NCBI RefSeq assembly: GCF_018687715.1
Contig: NC_056752.1
Span: 46,107,501-46,171,500, forward strand
Direction of reading: 5' to 3'
DNA from: Carya illinoinensis
Lineage: Eukaryota > Streptophyta > Magnoliopsida > Fagales > Juglandaceae
DNA length: 64,000 nucleotides
Position 1 is the stretch's first letter, and each line of letters begins with the position of its first letter. This document shows, one piece after another, positions 34,001-47,200 of this stretch. The notes beneath the pieces are model-generated. The model was not told where the DNA came from. It was given only the letters and a program-made list of their open reading frames with translations, and did no database searches. The translations under genes and the position numbers were made by a program.

Positions 34001-35680
34001 AACAGAGTCATTGGAAACAGTAGGTAAGCAATGTTGATGTAAGACACGGGACACAATATCCAGTGATGGGTGTCCAAGCCTTTTGTGCTAGTGTGCTTTG
34101 GTTGTTCTTTCTCCAAGGTGTAAAGATGGGTTGAAAGCTGAGGAAGATGATAAGGAGAAGACATGATAAAGCCCATTATGCGTAGGCCCTGTGAGGAGCA
34201 CTTTCCCTATTTAATTGTCATTCACAGAAAAATGAGATGAGTGAAATTCAGAATAGCAAGAGTTATCTAAGCAAAAACGGAGAACAAACACAAGATTTTT
34301 TGTTATGGCGGGAACATGTAAGAGATTTTTAAGATGAAAGAAGGAAGAATTGGATGAGAGAAAAGAGTCACCAAAATTTTGAATGGGAATCACTACCAGT
34401 ATATGGTTCTGAAGAAACATTCAAGTTACTGAGTTCATTGGTGATATGGTGTGTTGTGCCAGAGTCAGGATACCATGTAGCCTTGGACTTGGAACTGGGA
34501 GTAGTATAATGAGCAGAGAAAGATTTCGGAGGATCTAGTTGAAAAGCATGATCAAATCGGTACTGGCATTGCAGGGCAACGTGATCGGACTTATTACAAA
34601 CTTGACAAGTAGAGCGTTGAGTATTGTATCCTTGTTGAGATGACCTTGACTGAGTGGAGGAACGACCCCCACGACCTCCACGAGTGTTGTTAAAGGAACG
34701 ACTTGGTTCACACCCTTGGCGGCCACCACAAAAGTTGCCTTGACCATGCTGATCTCTTTGTCCAGAAATGCTGAAATTCACTGAGGGCTCAAGAGAGATA
34801 GTACTCTTGGTTTGGTGAGAGATTCTACTTTCATGAATAAGTAAGAGTTGAAATAATTCATGTGAGGAAAGAGAATTAGTCCGCATAGTCACAGAGGTTA
34901 TAAAGGTCTCATCAGTGGGTCCTAACCCATTGAGAAGGTAGTTAACAACCTCCTTACCAGGAAGAGAGTTGCCAATAGTAGCCAATGAGTCAACAAGAGA
35001 ACGTACATTCCCAAAATAATCAGAAATTGATTGCTCACCTTTGGAGAGATTGGTGAGCTGAAACCTAATTTGAAACTCCTTAGCTTGGGAGTGAGAGGCA
35101 AACATAGAGGCCAAAGAGGGAAGAGAAAAGCACACTTAAGATCAGTTGATCAATGCGCTGTCAAGAGGAATGGGTTGAGTTTGGGTGGTGTATCGGAAGT
35201 AGCAGGAAGAAACTGAGGTGGGGATGGAAGGGATCCATCGACATGAGCATAAAAGGCCTTGCCCATGAAGATATGCTGAGATTTGCACTTTCCAAAGAAG
35301 GTAATTTTCATTTGTTAATTTTGTGATAATAATATGAGAGAAGGAAGAGAGGGTAGAGGAAGCCATGAATGCAGACGTTAGTCGTGTGGCTCTAATGCCA
35401 TGATAACAAAATGGAAAATTGGAGAAACTTCTCTGATTCTCATTGAATGCTTTGGGTAATATTTATGCACAAACAAAATGAAAATAAAAAATAATAATTG
35501 TTTCAAATAACTACTTGAGAGAAATAATAACGACTTCCTCTACTATTCCATTCTAGAAGACTCTTGTGAATTGCTATACAATGTGAGTAGAGAAATATCA
35601 GGCTTCATGTTATTGCTGTAGTCTCCGTAATGCCCTCCTTATGTTTGTGTAAAATCACAGATGAATCACTTAGCTTGATA
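31049..35680 (-). mobile_element. Copia-2: Ty1/Copia retrotransposon with both LTRs
   Basis: It is flanked by AAGAC on both sides (31044-31048 and 35681-35685). On the minus strand the 5' LTR is 35680-35401 and the 3' LTR 31325-31049 (about 277-280 bp). The LTR reads TATCAAG at its start and GTTATCA at its end, so it is TA...CA rather than TG...CA. The primer site TGGCATTAGAGCC follows the 5' LTR, and a purine tract (GAGGGGGCG) precedes the 3' LTR. The LTR and its target duplication occur again, inverted, at 56063-56344. Confidence 0.9.
31250..35366 (-). pseudogene. Copia-2 gag-pol remnant
   Basis: Order on the minus strand: gag (35366-35142, then 35135-34500 after a frame change), with CQVCNKSDHVALQC as the zinc knuckle. 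Protease is near 34480 (WYPDSGTTHHIT). Integrase spans 34054-33600, with ADVWGP, TDGGGEF and HTHQQNGLIER. A Ser/Pro-rich linker follows at 33523-32777. Reverse transcriptase (32755 to 32100, [19 protein letters not shown]) is badly broken. RNase H is at 32092-31619 ([24 protein letters not shown]) and the C-terminal tail at 31537-31250. Several frameshifts and stops make it inactive. Confidence 0.85.
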
Positions 35681-36254
35681 AAGACAATACACATCACAAA
35701 AAATTTGTATGCGGGGAAGCCTCTAGTAAACGAATATATATTTTGGCTTAATTATAATCTGAGTATTTTCCTGTATTTATCAGTCATTGATATAACTTCA
35801 AGTTTCATGAATGGAATGAAGTCTATTTTCTATAAAAAAAAAATAATAATAATAATACAAACATAAAATAGAAAGAAGAGTAGTACCAGAACTTTGGAGT
35901 GAACTTCGCAATAATTTCATCTAATCAAATTTATATTGCTCTTGTCATTGCTTTGGCCCAAAAAAACTGATATGAAAATTCTGCATCGATCATATTGATC
36001 TAGATAAGATTTTGATTTTTTTTTTTCAGCAATCTAGATAGGTTTGTATTTGAAAACATACATCTGTGGATGATATTCCTTCCAGACGTGAAACACGACC
36101 AACGTCACAGACATTGCATTCCGATGAATCATTAAAAAATTATAAATAATGTTAGATATAAATTTTAAATAAAGAAGTCTAATATAATTTTCTTTTTATA
36201 AAAAATAATTTTTTTTACATATATTAATATAATATTTATTTTTGTTAAATAAAT

Positions 36255-36375
36255 CACAAATGCTACAGACAAAGAAGTTGGTGCAGGAATTGAATACACC
36301 TCCCACTTCTTCATTTTTCACATCACCTTTCGGGCGCAATTCCTGCACCATATCACCCGCATCAATCATTTCTTT
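36255..36375. repeat. Left-arm-only insert with 13-bp inverted repeat
   Basis: GGTGCAGGAATTG at 36280-36292 is exactly reversed at 36337-36349 (CAATTCCTGCACC), with a loop of about 44 bases. The right arm (about 55490) and the third copy (about 5045) both lack these bases, so it is an insertion into the left arm. Confidence 0.6.
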
Positions 36376-36509
36376 TAAAAAATTTGCAGAAAAAAAATTG
36401 TACAAATCATTCCTAAAAAATTATTGATAATATCTCCTCATGAGTCATTTTTATATGTACGTGTGTGTGAGAGAAACATAATTATGGTTCTTGTCACCTT
36501 TTCTACTCG

Positions 36510-36905
36510 ATCGTTTACCCTCGAGAAAACATCACCAATGAAGGCCGACGTCGTTACATATATACCCAGCCAGTAGATCGTGAACAGAGAAGAAACGTCC
36601 AAATTTACGAACAACGAGCTTTATGCATGAATATTAAAGATCAGATTGGGAGATTGTTTTATTTAGTAACGCGTCGATGTAGTACAATTAATAAGGAGAT
36701 AGCTCGCTTGATGAGAACAGCCATTAAATCTGATCAAGACTTTCCTATGCCTGAAAAGATTAAACATGGAATATAGAGTAATAATTAATTACTATTATTA
36801 TTATTATTATTAGTAGCAGCAGCAGCTGCTGCTGCAGCTCCAAGGATGATTTAGTTTATTCACTGCCCCAACATCTTCTATACATATGTTCTAAATAACG
36901 TTAAT
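36510..36905. repeat. Single copy of the 390-bp HMA upstream unit
   Basis: The same unit is present four times in the right arm (53801-55370). Here it occurs once and contains ATT triplets next to a GCAGCAGCAGCTGCTGCTGC run. Confidence 0.75.
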
Positions 36906-37116
36906 TATATATGCCATAAATACAAGTACTTTAATTTAAAATACTGTTGATTATTAATACTATTTAATTAAAAGAAAGAGAAATAATAATGCATGCATGG
37001 TATGTAAATGAGGGCAAGATTGGCACTAATATTGTACAACCGGGGCTAATTTTGAGACCATGGCCGCCTAGTATTCCCACTTGAATGTGGGGTCCGGGCT
37101 TCATATCTATTACATA

Positions 37117-37261
37117 CACTACCAAAAAACAAAAATAGTTATTTGCTTCACTTAAATTAGATGTGAAAAATATAAAATGATTATTAAAGTTTTTTTACAA
37201 CTATTTTGTATTTTTTGTATTCAATTTAAATGACATAAAAAAATTTATTTTTCTTGTAGTA
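37117..37261. repeat. CACTA-type MITE upstream of the left HMA gene
   Basis: It starts CACTACCAAAAAAC and ends TTCTTGTAGTA, flanked by ATA on both sides. The same element at the same site is in the right arm (53441-53588), so it predates the inverted duplication. Confidence 0.55.
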
Positions 37262-37376
37262 ATATTATATATTATATATTAATTAATGATGAGATCAGTA
37301 CTTGGAGTAGTCGATGCGTCGTACGTCAATGATTGAATAATAAGTTCTATCGAGTAATTAATTAGCAAACCATGTT

Positions 37377-37385
37377 TATAAATAG
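37377..37385 (+). promoter_or_regulatory. TATA box of the left HMA gene
   Basis: TATAAATAG lies 146 bases upstream of the ATG at 37531, conserved in the right arm at 53322-53330. Confidence 0.6.
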
Positions 37386-37530
37386 GCCGAAAATTTCTTT
37401 CTCCAAAGACATGAGTAGTACTGATCATTAGGCCGCTCGTCGTCAAGATCAGTTGTCTTCTCTCGCTAGCTAGCTATCTGCATGCGCGCTAGCAGTTTGT
37501 TGTTGCTAATTCCTCTAGCTAGCTAAAACA

Positions 37531-38249
37531 TGAAGGTAAGCTGCCTTCTTACATATATATATGCACACCCAGATCGAACGTACGCATTAATACATGTAGC
37601 GAATTGAAGCTTGATTTTAGTTTTTGTTCTAAATGCATGCATATATGTAGGGCTGTTCATCCGGACCGGTTTTTATCCGGACCGGCCCGGAACCCGGAAA
37701 ACCGGATTTCCGGTTGCGGTTTTCGGTCCGGATGAAATCCGGGTCGGACTCCGCATTTGCAAAACCGGATACATCCGGTCCGGACCCGGGTATGAAACCC
37801 GGGTTCCGTTTTAGAACCCGGTTAACCGGGTTTGTATAAAAGCCTCAAAAAACCCTCTCTCTCTCTAAAGCCTCGTCTCCCGAGTCCCGTGACCCCGTCT
37901 CCCAACTTCCCCCCCCCCTCTCTCTCTAACACACGAAACCCTAGCCACCCCCCGAATCTCCTTCGTTCTTCACTCCCCAACTCCCCCACCAGTGACCACG
38001 ATCTCTCTGTCGTCGAGCTTGAGCTTGGGATCCCGTGGTCTGAGAGTCTTCATTCTAGTGCCGATGCAGAAAAACCCTCTCTCTCTCCCTCTCGGTAAGT
38101 CTCTCTCCCGATCTGTGAACAATGAATGTAAATGTGATAGATCTAGTGATTTGGTGAACTGGGTTTCTCTGTGCTTGGATAGATCTAGTGATTTGCCGAA
38201 TGGGAGTTTTAGGGATTTTTTTGGGGATTTCTGTTTTTCTATCTTAGTG

Positions 38250-38291
<42 letters not shown>

Positions 38292-41200
38292 CCGTTTGGT
38301 TCTTGTTCTTTATTGCTTTTTTGGGGATTTGCCGAATGGGAGTTTTAGGGTTTTTTTTCGTTTGAGTCATTTTGGTTTCTGTTTCCTTACAATCTAAACA
38401 AAATCAAAGCACTGTATGAAATGCTCGTTGGATCTGATTTAGGATTTTTCACGAACAACTGTATAAGCTTCAAGGTTTATGATCCCTACAACCAAAAAGA
38501 GTAAAACCATAACACTACTACTACATAAGGTAAAGGTTAATTAATGGAAAAGAGTTTTTGACATTTTTGGGTTTGTTTCAAAATTCCAACTTCTTATGTA
38601 AATTCACATTCTATATTATCTATATATAAATATATATTACTTTCTGTATTTCATGGTATTTCAAAACCTTGGATCCTAGATGTTGTTTGTTAGGGGGGAA
38701 AATAATGGCATGAGGACTGTGTATTAATTGCTGCCGTCACATTTCTTAAGCATGCCATCCGAAAGTAGGTTTTCCTTTTTCCTATAGTGCATATGTATAA
38801 TCAATTATAGTTGAAGATGGATAACCAGAACCAACTGACTTTTTATGATTGCAGTTGAGCTTAGTTGAGAAGTGACTTAGTCAATCCAAAGGTCTTTTAG
38901 GGTCCAAATTAGGTAAAATCCTCAATTGGGTGAAGCTATTTGCTTTACAGAGTGGTTGGACACTTGCATGCACCTCTGTTTTGAAACCCCATGGAAACTT
39001 GAATATTGATATGGATCCCACGAGAATATCGTGACATTGTACTACATGTTGATCACGATCCAATTCTTTCTTTCTCCTCCTCCTCCTCCTCCTTCTTCTT
39101 CTTCTTTTCTGTTTACTTTTTTCCTTCATACATAAATACATACAAATCTCAATGGATATGTTGTGGAATGTTTCATTCCTTTTACATTTCTTATACTCCT
39201 TTCTGTTCTATTCTTTTCTGTATTGTAAAAACTTCTCATTATTTGATTCTATGTCTTCTTCAGTTCTTTATCTGGTAATGGGTAGAGAGAATCAATAATT
39301 ACTGCAATTGACTTGCCATAGATTTTTCTTAAATAAAAACATGTTGCTTAAGATACCAGCTTCTATGTTAAACAATGGTATCTACATAACTACATCAATT
39401 ATAAGATGCATGCTTAATTAAGAAGTATTAAGAAGTAGTAGTAGTTATGCTAATCATATCAAAAGTGGTGGCTTCTCTCTGTTTTTCTTTTGATGAACTG
39501 CAGGTGGATGGCACAGATCAAAATGTGGGACTATTTTCATGATGATAGCAAATCAAAGTCCTTCCTCGATGATGTAGTAAAGTAGTTCATATTTGTTGTT
39601 GTGTATTGGAGTTTAATTAAAACAATGATTGTGTTTTGTTTTGTTCTAAGCAAATTTGTTCAGACAATGTAATATGTAGTGGATTTTTTTTTTTTACATG
39701 CATTTAGTTATAAAATTTCATTAGTTGTTTATAGCCTTTGCTATTCTTAACATAAATCAAGTTTTTCATTTTGATATTTTTTATCATTATGGACAATGAG
39801 AAATATAGAGTTTTATATAACAAAAATTTTTTGCTTTTCAACATTATTTCTTGAAAAAGTTGTAATAAAATATAAGATTTTTTATAAACATATATTCCTG
39901 CAAAATCAATAACAACATACAGACTTAAAAAAAAAAAAAAAAAAAAAAAAAACCGGTTTTAAACCCGGAACCCGGAATCCGGGTTTTTAAAAACCCGGAA
40001 TCATCCGGTTTTCGGCCCAAGTATGACCCGGATTAATGCGGTCCGGGTTCCGGCCCGGATTTGGAATCCGGGTTTCGGTCCGGATGTACCCGGGTTCCCG
40101 GGTTGGAACCCGGATGAACAGTCCTACATATATGCAGAGATTCTCTCTCTCTCTCTACACGGCTTCATTCATTCATACATGAGTTTAAAATATTGTGCTT
40201 TACATTTTTCCATCTGGTAATGTAGCAAAAGATAGTTATAAAGGTGCAAATGACCTGCGACAAATGCCGAACCAAGGCCATGAAGATTGCGGCCACATCG
40301 TCAGGTAATTTTAGCAGTTAATGATCATCTGCGTATTCAAACTCATGATGACTTTTCATCATTAGGTACGTACATACGTATATAGTTACATATACCGATC
40401 AATACGATCGAGGGGCACAATAATTTTCATGATCAGAGATTGTTAATAAGTTTGAGAGGAGAGGAAAGTTTGATATATTTTTCATTGAATCATTCTGTAT
40501 ACAGAGATTAATATTTATACAAGACTAATTTAGCCGAGCCTCTCCTAGGAATATTCTTGAGCACCTATCGTGCATAACAGAAAGCATAAAACATTGATAG
40601 AGTTTGTTACAAAAGTGTCGGCCATCTTACAAAAGAAAACAAAAATACAACAGCCATACCCAGAGGGTAGGCACCATCCCAGGCAAGGTGATTTCTTCTT
40701 GGGCAGCATCTGATGTGGTGAGCTTGCTTGAGGAGGCTAAGGTGGTGGAACTTTTGGAAGCAGTAGTGGACAGCTCAATATGCCCCCGCAAGCCTAACGG
40801 TGTATCAACAATAGTGAGACTTGATCGTGGCAGGTGGAATTGAGAGGAAACGATTGGTTTTGTGAAAACATGAGCTAGTTGATCTTTTGAAGGAAGAAAA
40901 GCCACTTGAAGGGTCTTGGCTGCGACTCGATCACGAACAAAATGGAAATCTATTTCCATGTGTTTTGTTCATGAATGGAGGATGGGATTAACAGAAAGGT
41001 AAGTGGCACCGAGGTTGTCACACCAAAGTATTGGGGGTTTTGGCAGTAAAATATAGAGTTCTTTTAGGATGGATTGAACCCAAAGTAATTCAGCTGTGGC
41101 ATTTGCAGGGCCTTGAATTCAGCCTCGGTGCTTGATCGAGCAACAGTTCGTTGTTTTCTAGAAATCCATGAGATTAGATTTGAACCAAGAAAGATACAAA

Positions 41201-44200
41201 AACCACCAGTAGAGCGGCGGTCATCAAGGCAACTAGCCCAATCAATGTCAGAAAATGTTTGAAGCTGAAGATAGGTTGATTTTTCGAAGTGAAGGCCAAA
41301 GTTTAATGTCTGCTTGAGATACCAAAGTAATCTTTTGCCAGCTTGCCAATGGGATGTTTTGGGATTATGCATAAACTGAGCAATTTTATTTACTGAAAAA
41401 GCAAGGTCTGGGCGAGTTAATGATAAGTACTGGAGGCTGCCCACAATGCCTCTGTAAAGGGTGGGATTACAGAAAGAGGGAGTGTCAGAGAGAGATAGAT
41501 GAGAGGAAGCAGACATAGGGGAAGTAATACCATTTGCATACAACATGTTTGTGCGAGATAGGAGATCTCGAATATATTTTCTTTGTGAGAAATGAATGCC
41601 ATCAGATAAGTAATAAATTTCCAAGCCAAGAAAATATGAGAGTTGTCCTAGATCTTTTATGGAAAAAACCGAGGCAAGAAATTTAATGAGATGCTCAATT
41701 TTAGACGTGTGAGAGCTTGTGACAATAATGTCATCCACATATATAAGGACATAGATTAGAACCGATTTACAGGAGTAGACAAATAAGGAAGGATCGGCCT
41801 TGGATGGTCGGAAACCATATTCACAAAGTTTAGAGCTAAGTTGTGCAAACCATGCACGTGGCGCTTGCTTAAGGCCATAAATGGCCTTTTACAAGTGACA
41901 GACATAGTTAGGATGATTAGGGTGAACAAAACCAACAGGTTGGGACATATAAACAGTCTCGGTCAAATTACCATGAAGAAAAGTATTTTGGATGTCTAAT
42001 TGTCTAAGAGACCAACCAAGGGAAATAGCAAGAGAGATGACTAACCGAATGGTAGTGGGTTTAACGACAGAGCTAAAGGTCTCTGAGTAGTCGATGCCTG
42101 TTGTGAAAACGATGACAATGAATTGAAAAGTAATACAGAACGAGAAAAGCAATAAAACAATCACACACGACACAAGATGTACGTGGTTCGGCAAATTGCC
42201 TAAGTCCATGGAAGCTGTAGAGGATTTTATTATTGAGGAATATCACACTACAAGATGGATCTCAACACTGTACGTCCATAGTGTTCACTCAGACATCAAT
42301 CGTATAGCCATATGAAGAAAAACATCATATATATAGTTACACGGTGGAAAACCCTAAAAATGCATGTTCACTCGACCGGCATGTCGAGCGCGCGTCGAGC
42401 GAACTTCCCTTCCTCATCCTGCTCGAGCTCACTGTCGAGCTGACATCGAGCATTCAACTCTGCCTGACTTCGCTCGAGCGGCCAATGCTTCCGCTCGAGC
42501 CAAAGCCTCCTGCTCGAGCTCACTGTTGAGCTAACATCGAGCGTTTGAATTTGTCTGAATTCACTCAAGCGGCCAATGTCTTCGCTCGAGCGGTGTGGAC
42601 CAGACTTCACAGTACTCAACAATTCTCCCACTTGGAGACTGGTACACTCGCTGTATCGCCGTCTTCCTCAAACATGATATCCTCCACCTCTACAACTCAC
42701 TGCTCCTGTCTTCATGCTAGAAGACCAACTGAAATTGCGCACAACTTCAGTTTCTCAAGCGTAACACCCTTTGTCAACATATCAGCAGGGTTCTTGCTTC
42801 CACAAATCTTCTCAAGTAACAACTGTCCGTCATCTAACAATGACCGTATGAAGTGATACCTGATCTGAATGTGCTTGGTCCTGGAATGGAATGCTGGATT
42901 CTTGGCAAGGAATATGGCACTCTGACTATCACTATAGAAAGTGCCTTCTGATTCTTCTTACCCAATTCCTTTAAGAAGCCCTGTAGCCATACCATCTCCT
43001 TTGCAACCTATGACACTGCAATATACTCAGCTTCTATTGTAGACAAATAAACTGTCTTCTGTAGATTAGAACCCCATGACACTGCAGTACCACCAAGTGT
43101 ATAAACAAAGCCCGTGGTACTCTTTCTGCTATCAATATCTCCAGCTAAATCAGCATCAACATAGCCCTGCACCTCTAAGCTCTCTCCAGAGAAACACAAA
43201 CAGGTTTCTGAGGAACCCTTTAAGTACCTCAAAATCTACTTCACTGCTTCCCAATGTTGCTTTCCTGGGTTACTCATGTATCTACTCACAACTCCCACTG
43301 CACGGGCAATATCCGGTCTTGTGCAAACCATAGCATACATAAGTGAACCAATAGCTGAGGCATAAGGAACCTTACTCATGTAATCTTGTTCCTCCTCTGA
43401 CTCTGGTGACTGATTCTTGCTGAGTCTGAAGTGACTTCCCAAGGGTGTGCCAACTGGTTTGGCCTTGTCCATATTGAACTTGCTGAGTACCTTTTCCACA
43501 TACTCAGCCTGAGAGAGTCTCAACGTACCTCTGACTCTATCTCTGATAATTCTCATGCCAAGGATTTGCTTTGCAGCTCCCAAATTCTTCATTGCAAAGT
43601 GCTCCGACATCTGCTTCTTCAGATTATTAATCTCATCAATACTAGCCCCCGCAATAAACATGTCATCCACATACAACAACAAAATAATGTAAGAATTGTC
43701 AAAATACCTGACATAGCAACAGTGATCTGCCTAACATCTAATGTACCCTGCAGTATGCATAAAGTTGTCAAATTTCTTGTACCACTATCTAGGAGCTTGT
43801 TTTAGGCCATACAAGCTCTTCTTCAGTCTACAAACTGAACATTTCTTTCCCTGTACCCCAAACCCCTCAGGCTGGTGCATGTAGATGTCTTCTTCAAGGT
43901 CTCCATGAAGAAAAGCTATCTTCACATCTAACTGCTCAAGAAATAGATCTTCAGTAGCAACCATAGCCAGTACCATCCTGATGGTTGTGATCTTTACCAC
44001 AGGAGAAAAGATCTCAGAGTAATCAATACCCTGCTTTTGCTGAAAGTCTTTTACAACAAGTCTAGCCTTGTACCTCTTACTGCCGTCATGCTCAGTTTTC
44101 ACCCGGTACACCCACTTGTTGTGTAATGCCTTCTTCCCTGATGGAAGTTCTGTCAACTCTCATGTCTGATTCCCTAACAGGGAATCCATCTCATCCTTCA

Positions 44201-47200
44201 TGGCCAGCTCCCACTTGCTAGAATTTTCATCTTGCAAGGTTTCTTCGTAACTCTGCGGTTCTCCACCATCTGTCAACAAAATGTAATTCAAAGTAGGTGA
44301 GAAACGTTGTGGAGGACGTATAGTCCTAACTGACCTGCGAACTGCAACTATAGGAGTGGACGGTTCTGAAACTGCCTGCAGAATAATAGGAATGGGTGCA
44401 CTGGACCCACTCTCCCCGTCACTCACATCTCTACACTGCACTGTGACCTCTGGTAGGTCATCAAATCCTACAAACTCGGACTCCTGAGGAGCTACTGCAG
44501 AAGCTGTACTTGACTTATCCTTGTACATAATTTTCTCATTGAAAATCACATTCCTGCTTCTTATGATTTTCAGACCCTGATCATCCCAGAAACGATAGCC
44601 AAATGCCTCGTCTCCATAGCCAATGAAATAACATTTCCTTGACTTAGCCTCAAGTTTACTACGAGCATCAGAATCAATTAGCACAGAAGAAAGACAACCA
44701 AAAGTTTTAAGGTGAGAAAATTTAACCTCTTTCCCGCTCCAAATCTCCTCAGGCAATCCACAATCCAGTGGAACTGATGGCCCTCTGTTTATCAAGTAAA
44801 CGACAGTGCTGACTGCATCTGCCTAGAAAGTGTGTGGTAGTCCAGCGTGCAACCTCATGCTTCTAGCACACTCATTAATGGTTCTGTTCATACGCTCAAC
44901 AACTCCATTTTGCTATGGTGTCCCAGGAATGGTCTTCTCCATTCTAATACCCAGAGCTGCACAATACTCCTTGAACCCGCCATCAACATACTCACCACCA
45001 TTGTCAGACCTCAAACATTTCAGTTTTAGGCCTGTCTCTGTCTCAACCATGGCTTTCCAGATTTTGAAAACATTAAATACGTCAGATTTATTCTTCAAAA
45101 AATAAACACATACCTTCCTACTATGGTCATCAATGAACGTAACATAGTAGCGAGAACCTCTAAGAGATGCCACTGGGGAAGGACCCCACACATTTGTGTG
45201 CACAAGATCAAGTCCTCCTGCCTTTGGTGTCCTGCCACTTTTCAAGAAGCTGACATTCTTTTGTTTCCCCATAACACAACTCTCACACATACTGAGATCA
45301 ACTGACTTCAGTTCTGGTAGCTTGCCTCTAGACAGAAGTTCCTTCATACCTTTCTGACTCATATGGCCAAGCCTGCAATGCCACAAATCTACTGTGCTCT
45401 CTGCAACGGTAGTAGCAATAGTGTCAATTAAACCAGTAGTCATATATAGTATACCAGTTTTCTTACCCCGAGCCAGTACCAATGCTCCTTTTGTGACTTT
45501 CCAAGTGCTATCTGAGAACACCACTGAATGACCGCACTCATCGAGCTGCCCAACAGAAATGAGGTTCTTCTTCAACTCAGGAATGTGCCTAACCTTTTGC
45601 AAGGTCCACTTGTTCTTGCCAGGGAGTGCAATATCAATGTCTCCCATCCCGACTACGTTCAAAGCCTCTCCATCAGCCAAATACACCTTCCCAAAATCAC
45701 CTGCAACATAGTTTTGCATTAGCTCCCGGTGGGAAGATGTATGGAAGGAAACCCCTGAATCCAGTATCCAGTCATCAACTGGACTGTGAACTGTAAGCAA
45801 TAGTGCATCATGTACTTCTTCAGTTACCACATTAGCACTATCATTCTTCATCTTCTTAGGGTTTTTGCAGTTCTTCTTTATGTGGCCAGCCTTGCCACAA
45901 TTCCAGCAAGTTGCCTGCTGACCAGGTCTCAACTTGCTCTTACCCCTGTACTTTGATTTTGATCTTTCTCTGTTTGAGTTCCTGTCATGTGATCTCCCTC
46001 GAGAATCAACATTTAGGGCTGAACTTAAACCCGAGGTTTCGCCTGAATCTTTCCTGCACACCTCCTCAGTCAAAATCAAATCATGAATATCATCATATTT
46101 TAGTTTAGATTTTCCAGCAGAATTACTAACAGCCATTCTCATGGCTTCCGAACTATTTGGCAGTGAAGCCAATAGTATCAGTGCACGTAACTCATTATCA
46201 AATTCAATTTCAACAGACGACAATTGATTTGTGATAGTATTAAAATCATTCAGATGTTGTGCAACAGACGTACTATCTGCCATTTTCAAGTTGAATAAAT
46301 TTTTCATCAAATGTACATTGTTATTCGCTGACGGCTTTTCATACATACCTGACAAAGCTGCCATGAGATCCGCAGTTGTCTTCTCCTTGATGACGTTGTG
46401 TGCAACAGATCTCGACAGGGTTAATCGAATAACCCCCAGAACCTGTCGATCCAACAGGTTCCAATTAGCATCATCCATCTTCCCCGGTTGCTTCCCCAAT
46501 AGTGAAAGATGAAGTTTCTTCCCATAGAGGTAGTCATCTATCCGTATCCTCCAGTAACCAAAATCCTTGCCATCAAACTTCTCGATCCCCGATACCTTCA
46601 ATTCATCTCTAACCATCGTTTCTCCTCAGACCTGAACCTTGGCTCTTGATACCAATTGTTGTGAAAATGATGGCAATGAATTGAAAAATAATACAGAACA
46701 AGAAAAACAATAAAACAATCACACACGACACAAGATGTACATGGTTCGGCAAATTGCCTATATCCAGAGGAGCTGTAGAGGATTTTATTATTGAGGAATA
46801 TCACACTACAAGATGGATCTCAACACTGTATATCCACAGTGTTCACTCAGACATCAATCGTACATCCATATGAAGAAAAACATCATATATATAGTTACAC
46901 GGTGGAAAACCCTAAAAATGCATGTTCGCTCGAGCGGCGTGTCGAGCGTGCTCGAGCGAACTTCCCTTCCGCATCCTGCTTGAGCTCACTGTCGAGCTAA
47001 CATCGAGCATTCAACTCTACCTAACTTCGCTTGAGCGGCCAATGCCTCCGCTCGAGCCAAAGCCTCCTGCTCGAGCTCACTGTCGAGCTAAGATCGAGCG
47101 TTTGAATCTGTCTAAAGTCGCTCGAGCGGCCAATGTCTTTGCTCGAGCAGTGTGGACCAGACTCCATAGTACTCAACAGATGCCCTCCTATTGATGGAAT

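Larger units (their letters stand above)
42099..47178 (-). mobile_element. Copia-5: Ty1/Copia (Tork/Tnt1-like) nested in Copia-4
   Basis: It is flanked by GATGCC on both sides (42093-42098 and 47179-47184), a 6-bp repeat; removing the element and one copy restores the Copia-4 reading frame [10 protein letters not shown]. The LTRs are 47178-46657 (5') and 42621-42099 (3'), about 522 bp, TGTTGAG...CAACA. The primer site TGGTATCAAGAGCC follows two bases after the 5' LTR. Each LTR holds two 90-bp repeats rich in GCTCGAGC. The coding body is the best preserved of the five Copia elements. The lineage name is inferred from gag style. Confidence 0.92.

Noticed and set aside
37832..38348. Pro/Ser-rich plus-strand ORFs inside the hAT
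   Set aside because: Caused by CT/CCC microsatellites; no conserved motif and no transposase signature.
43431..43805. 124-codon plus-strand ORF
   Set aside because: Antisense of the Copia-5 reverse transcriptase.
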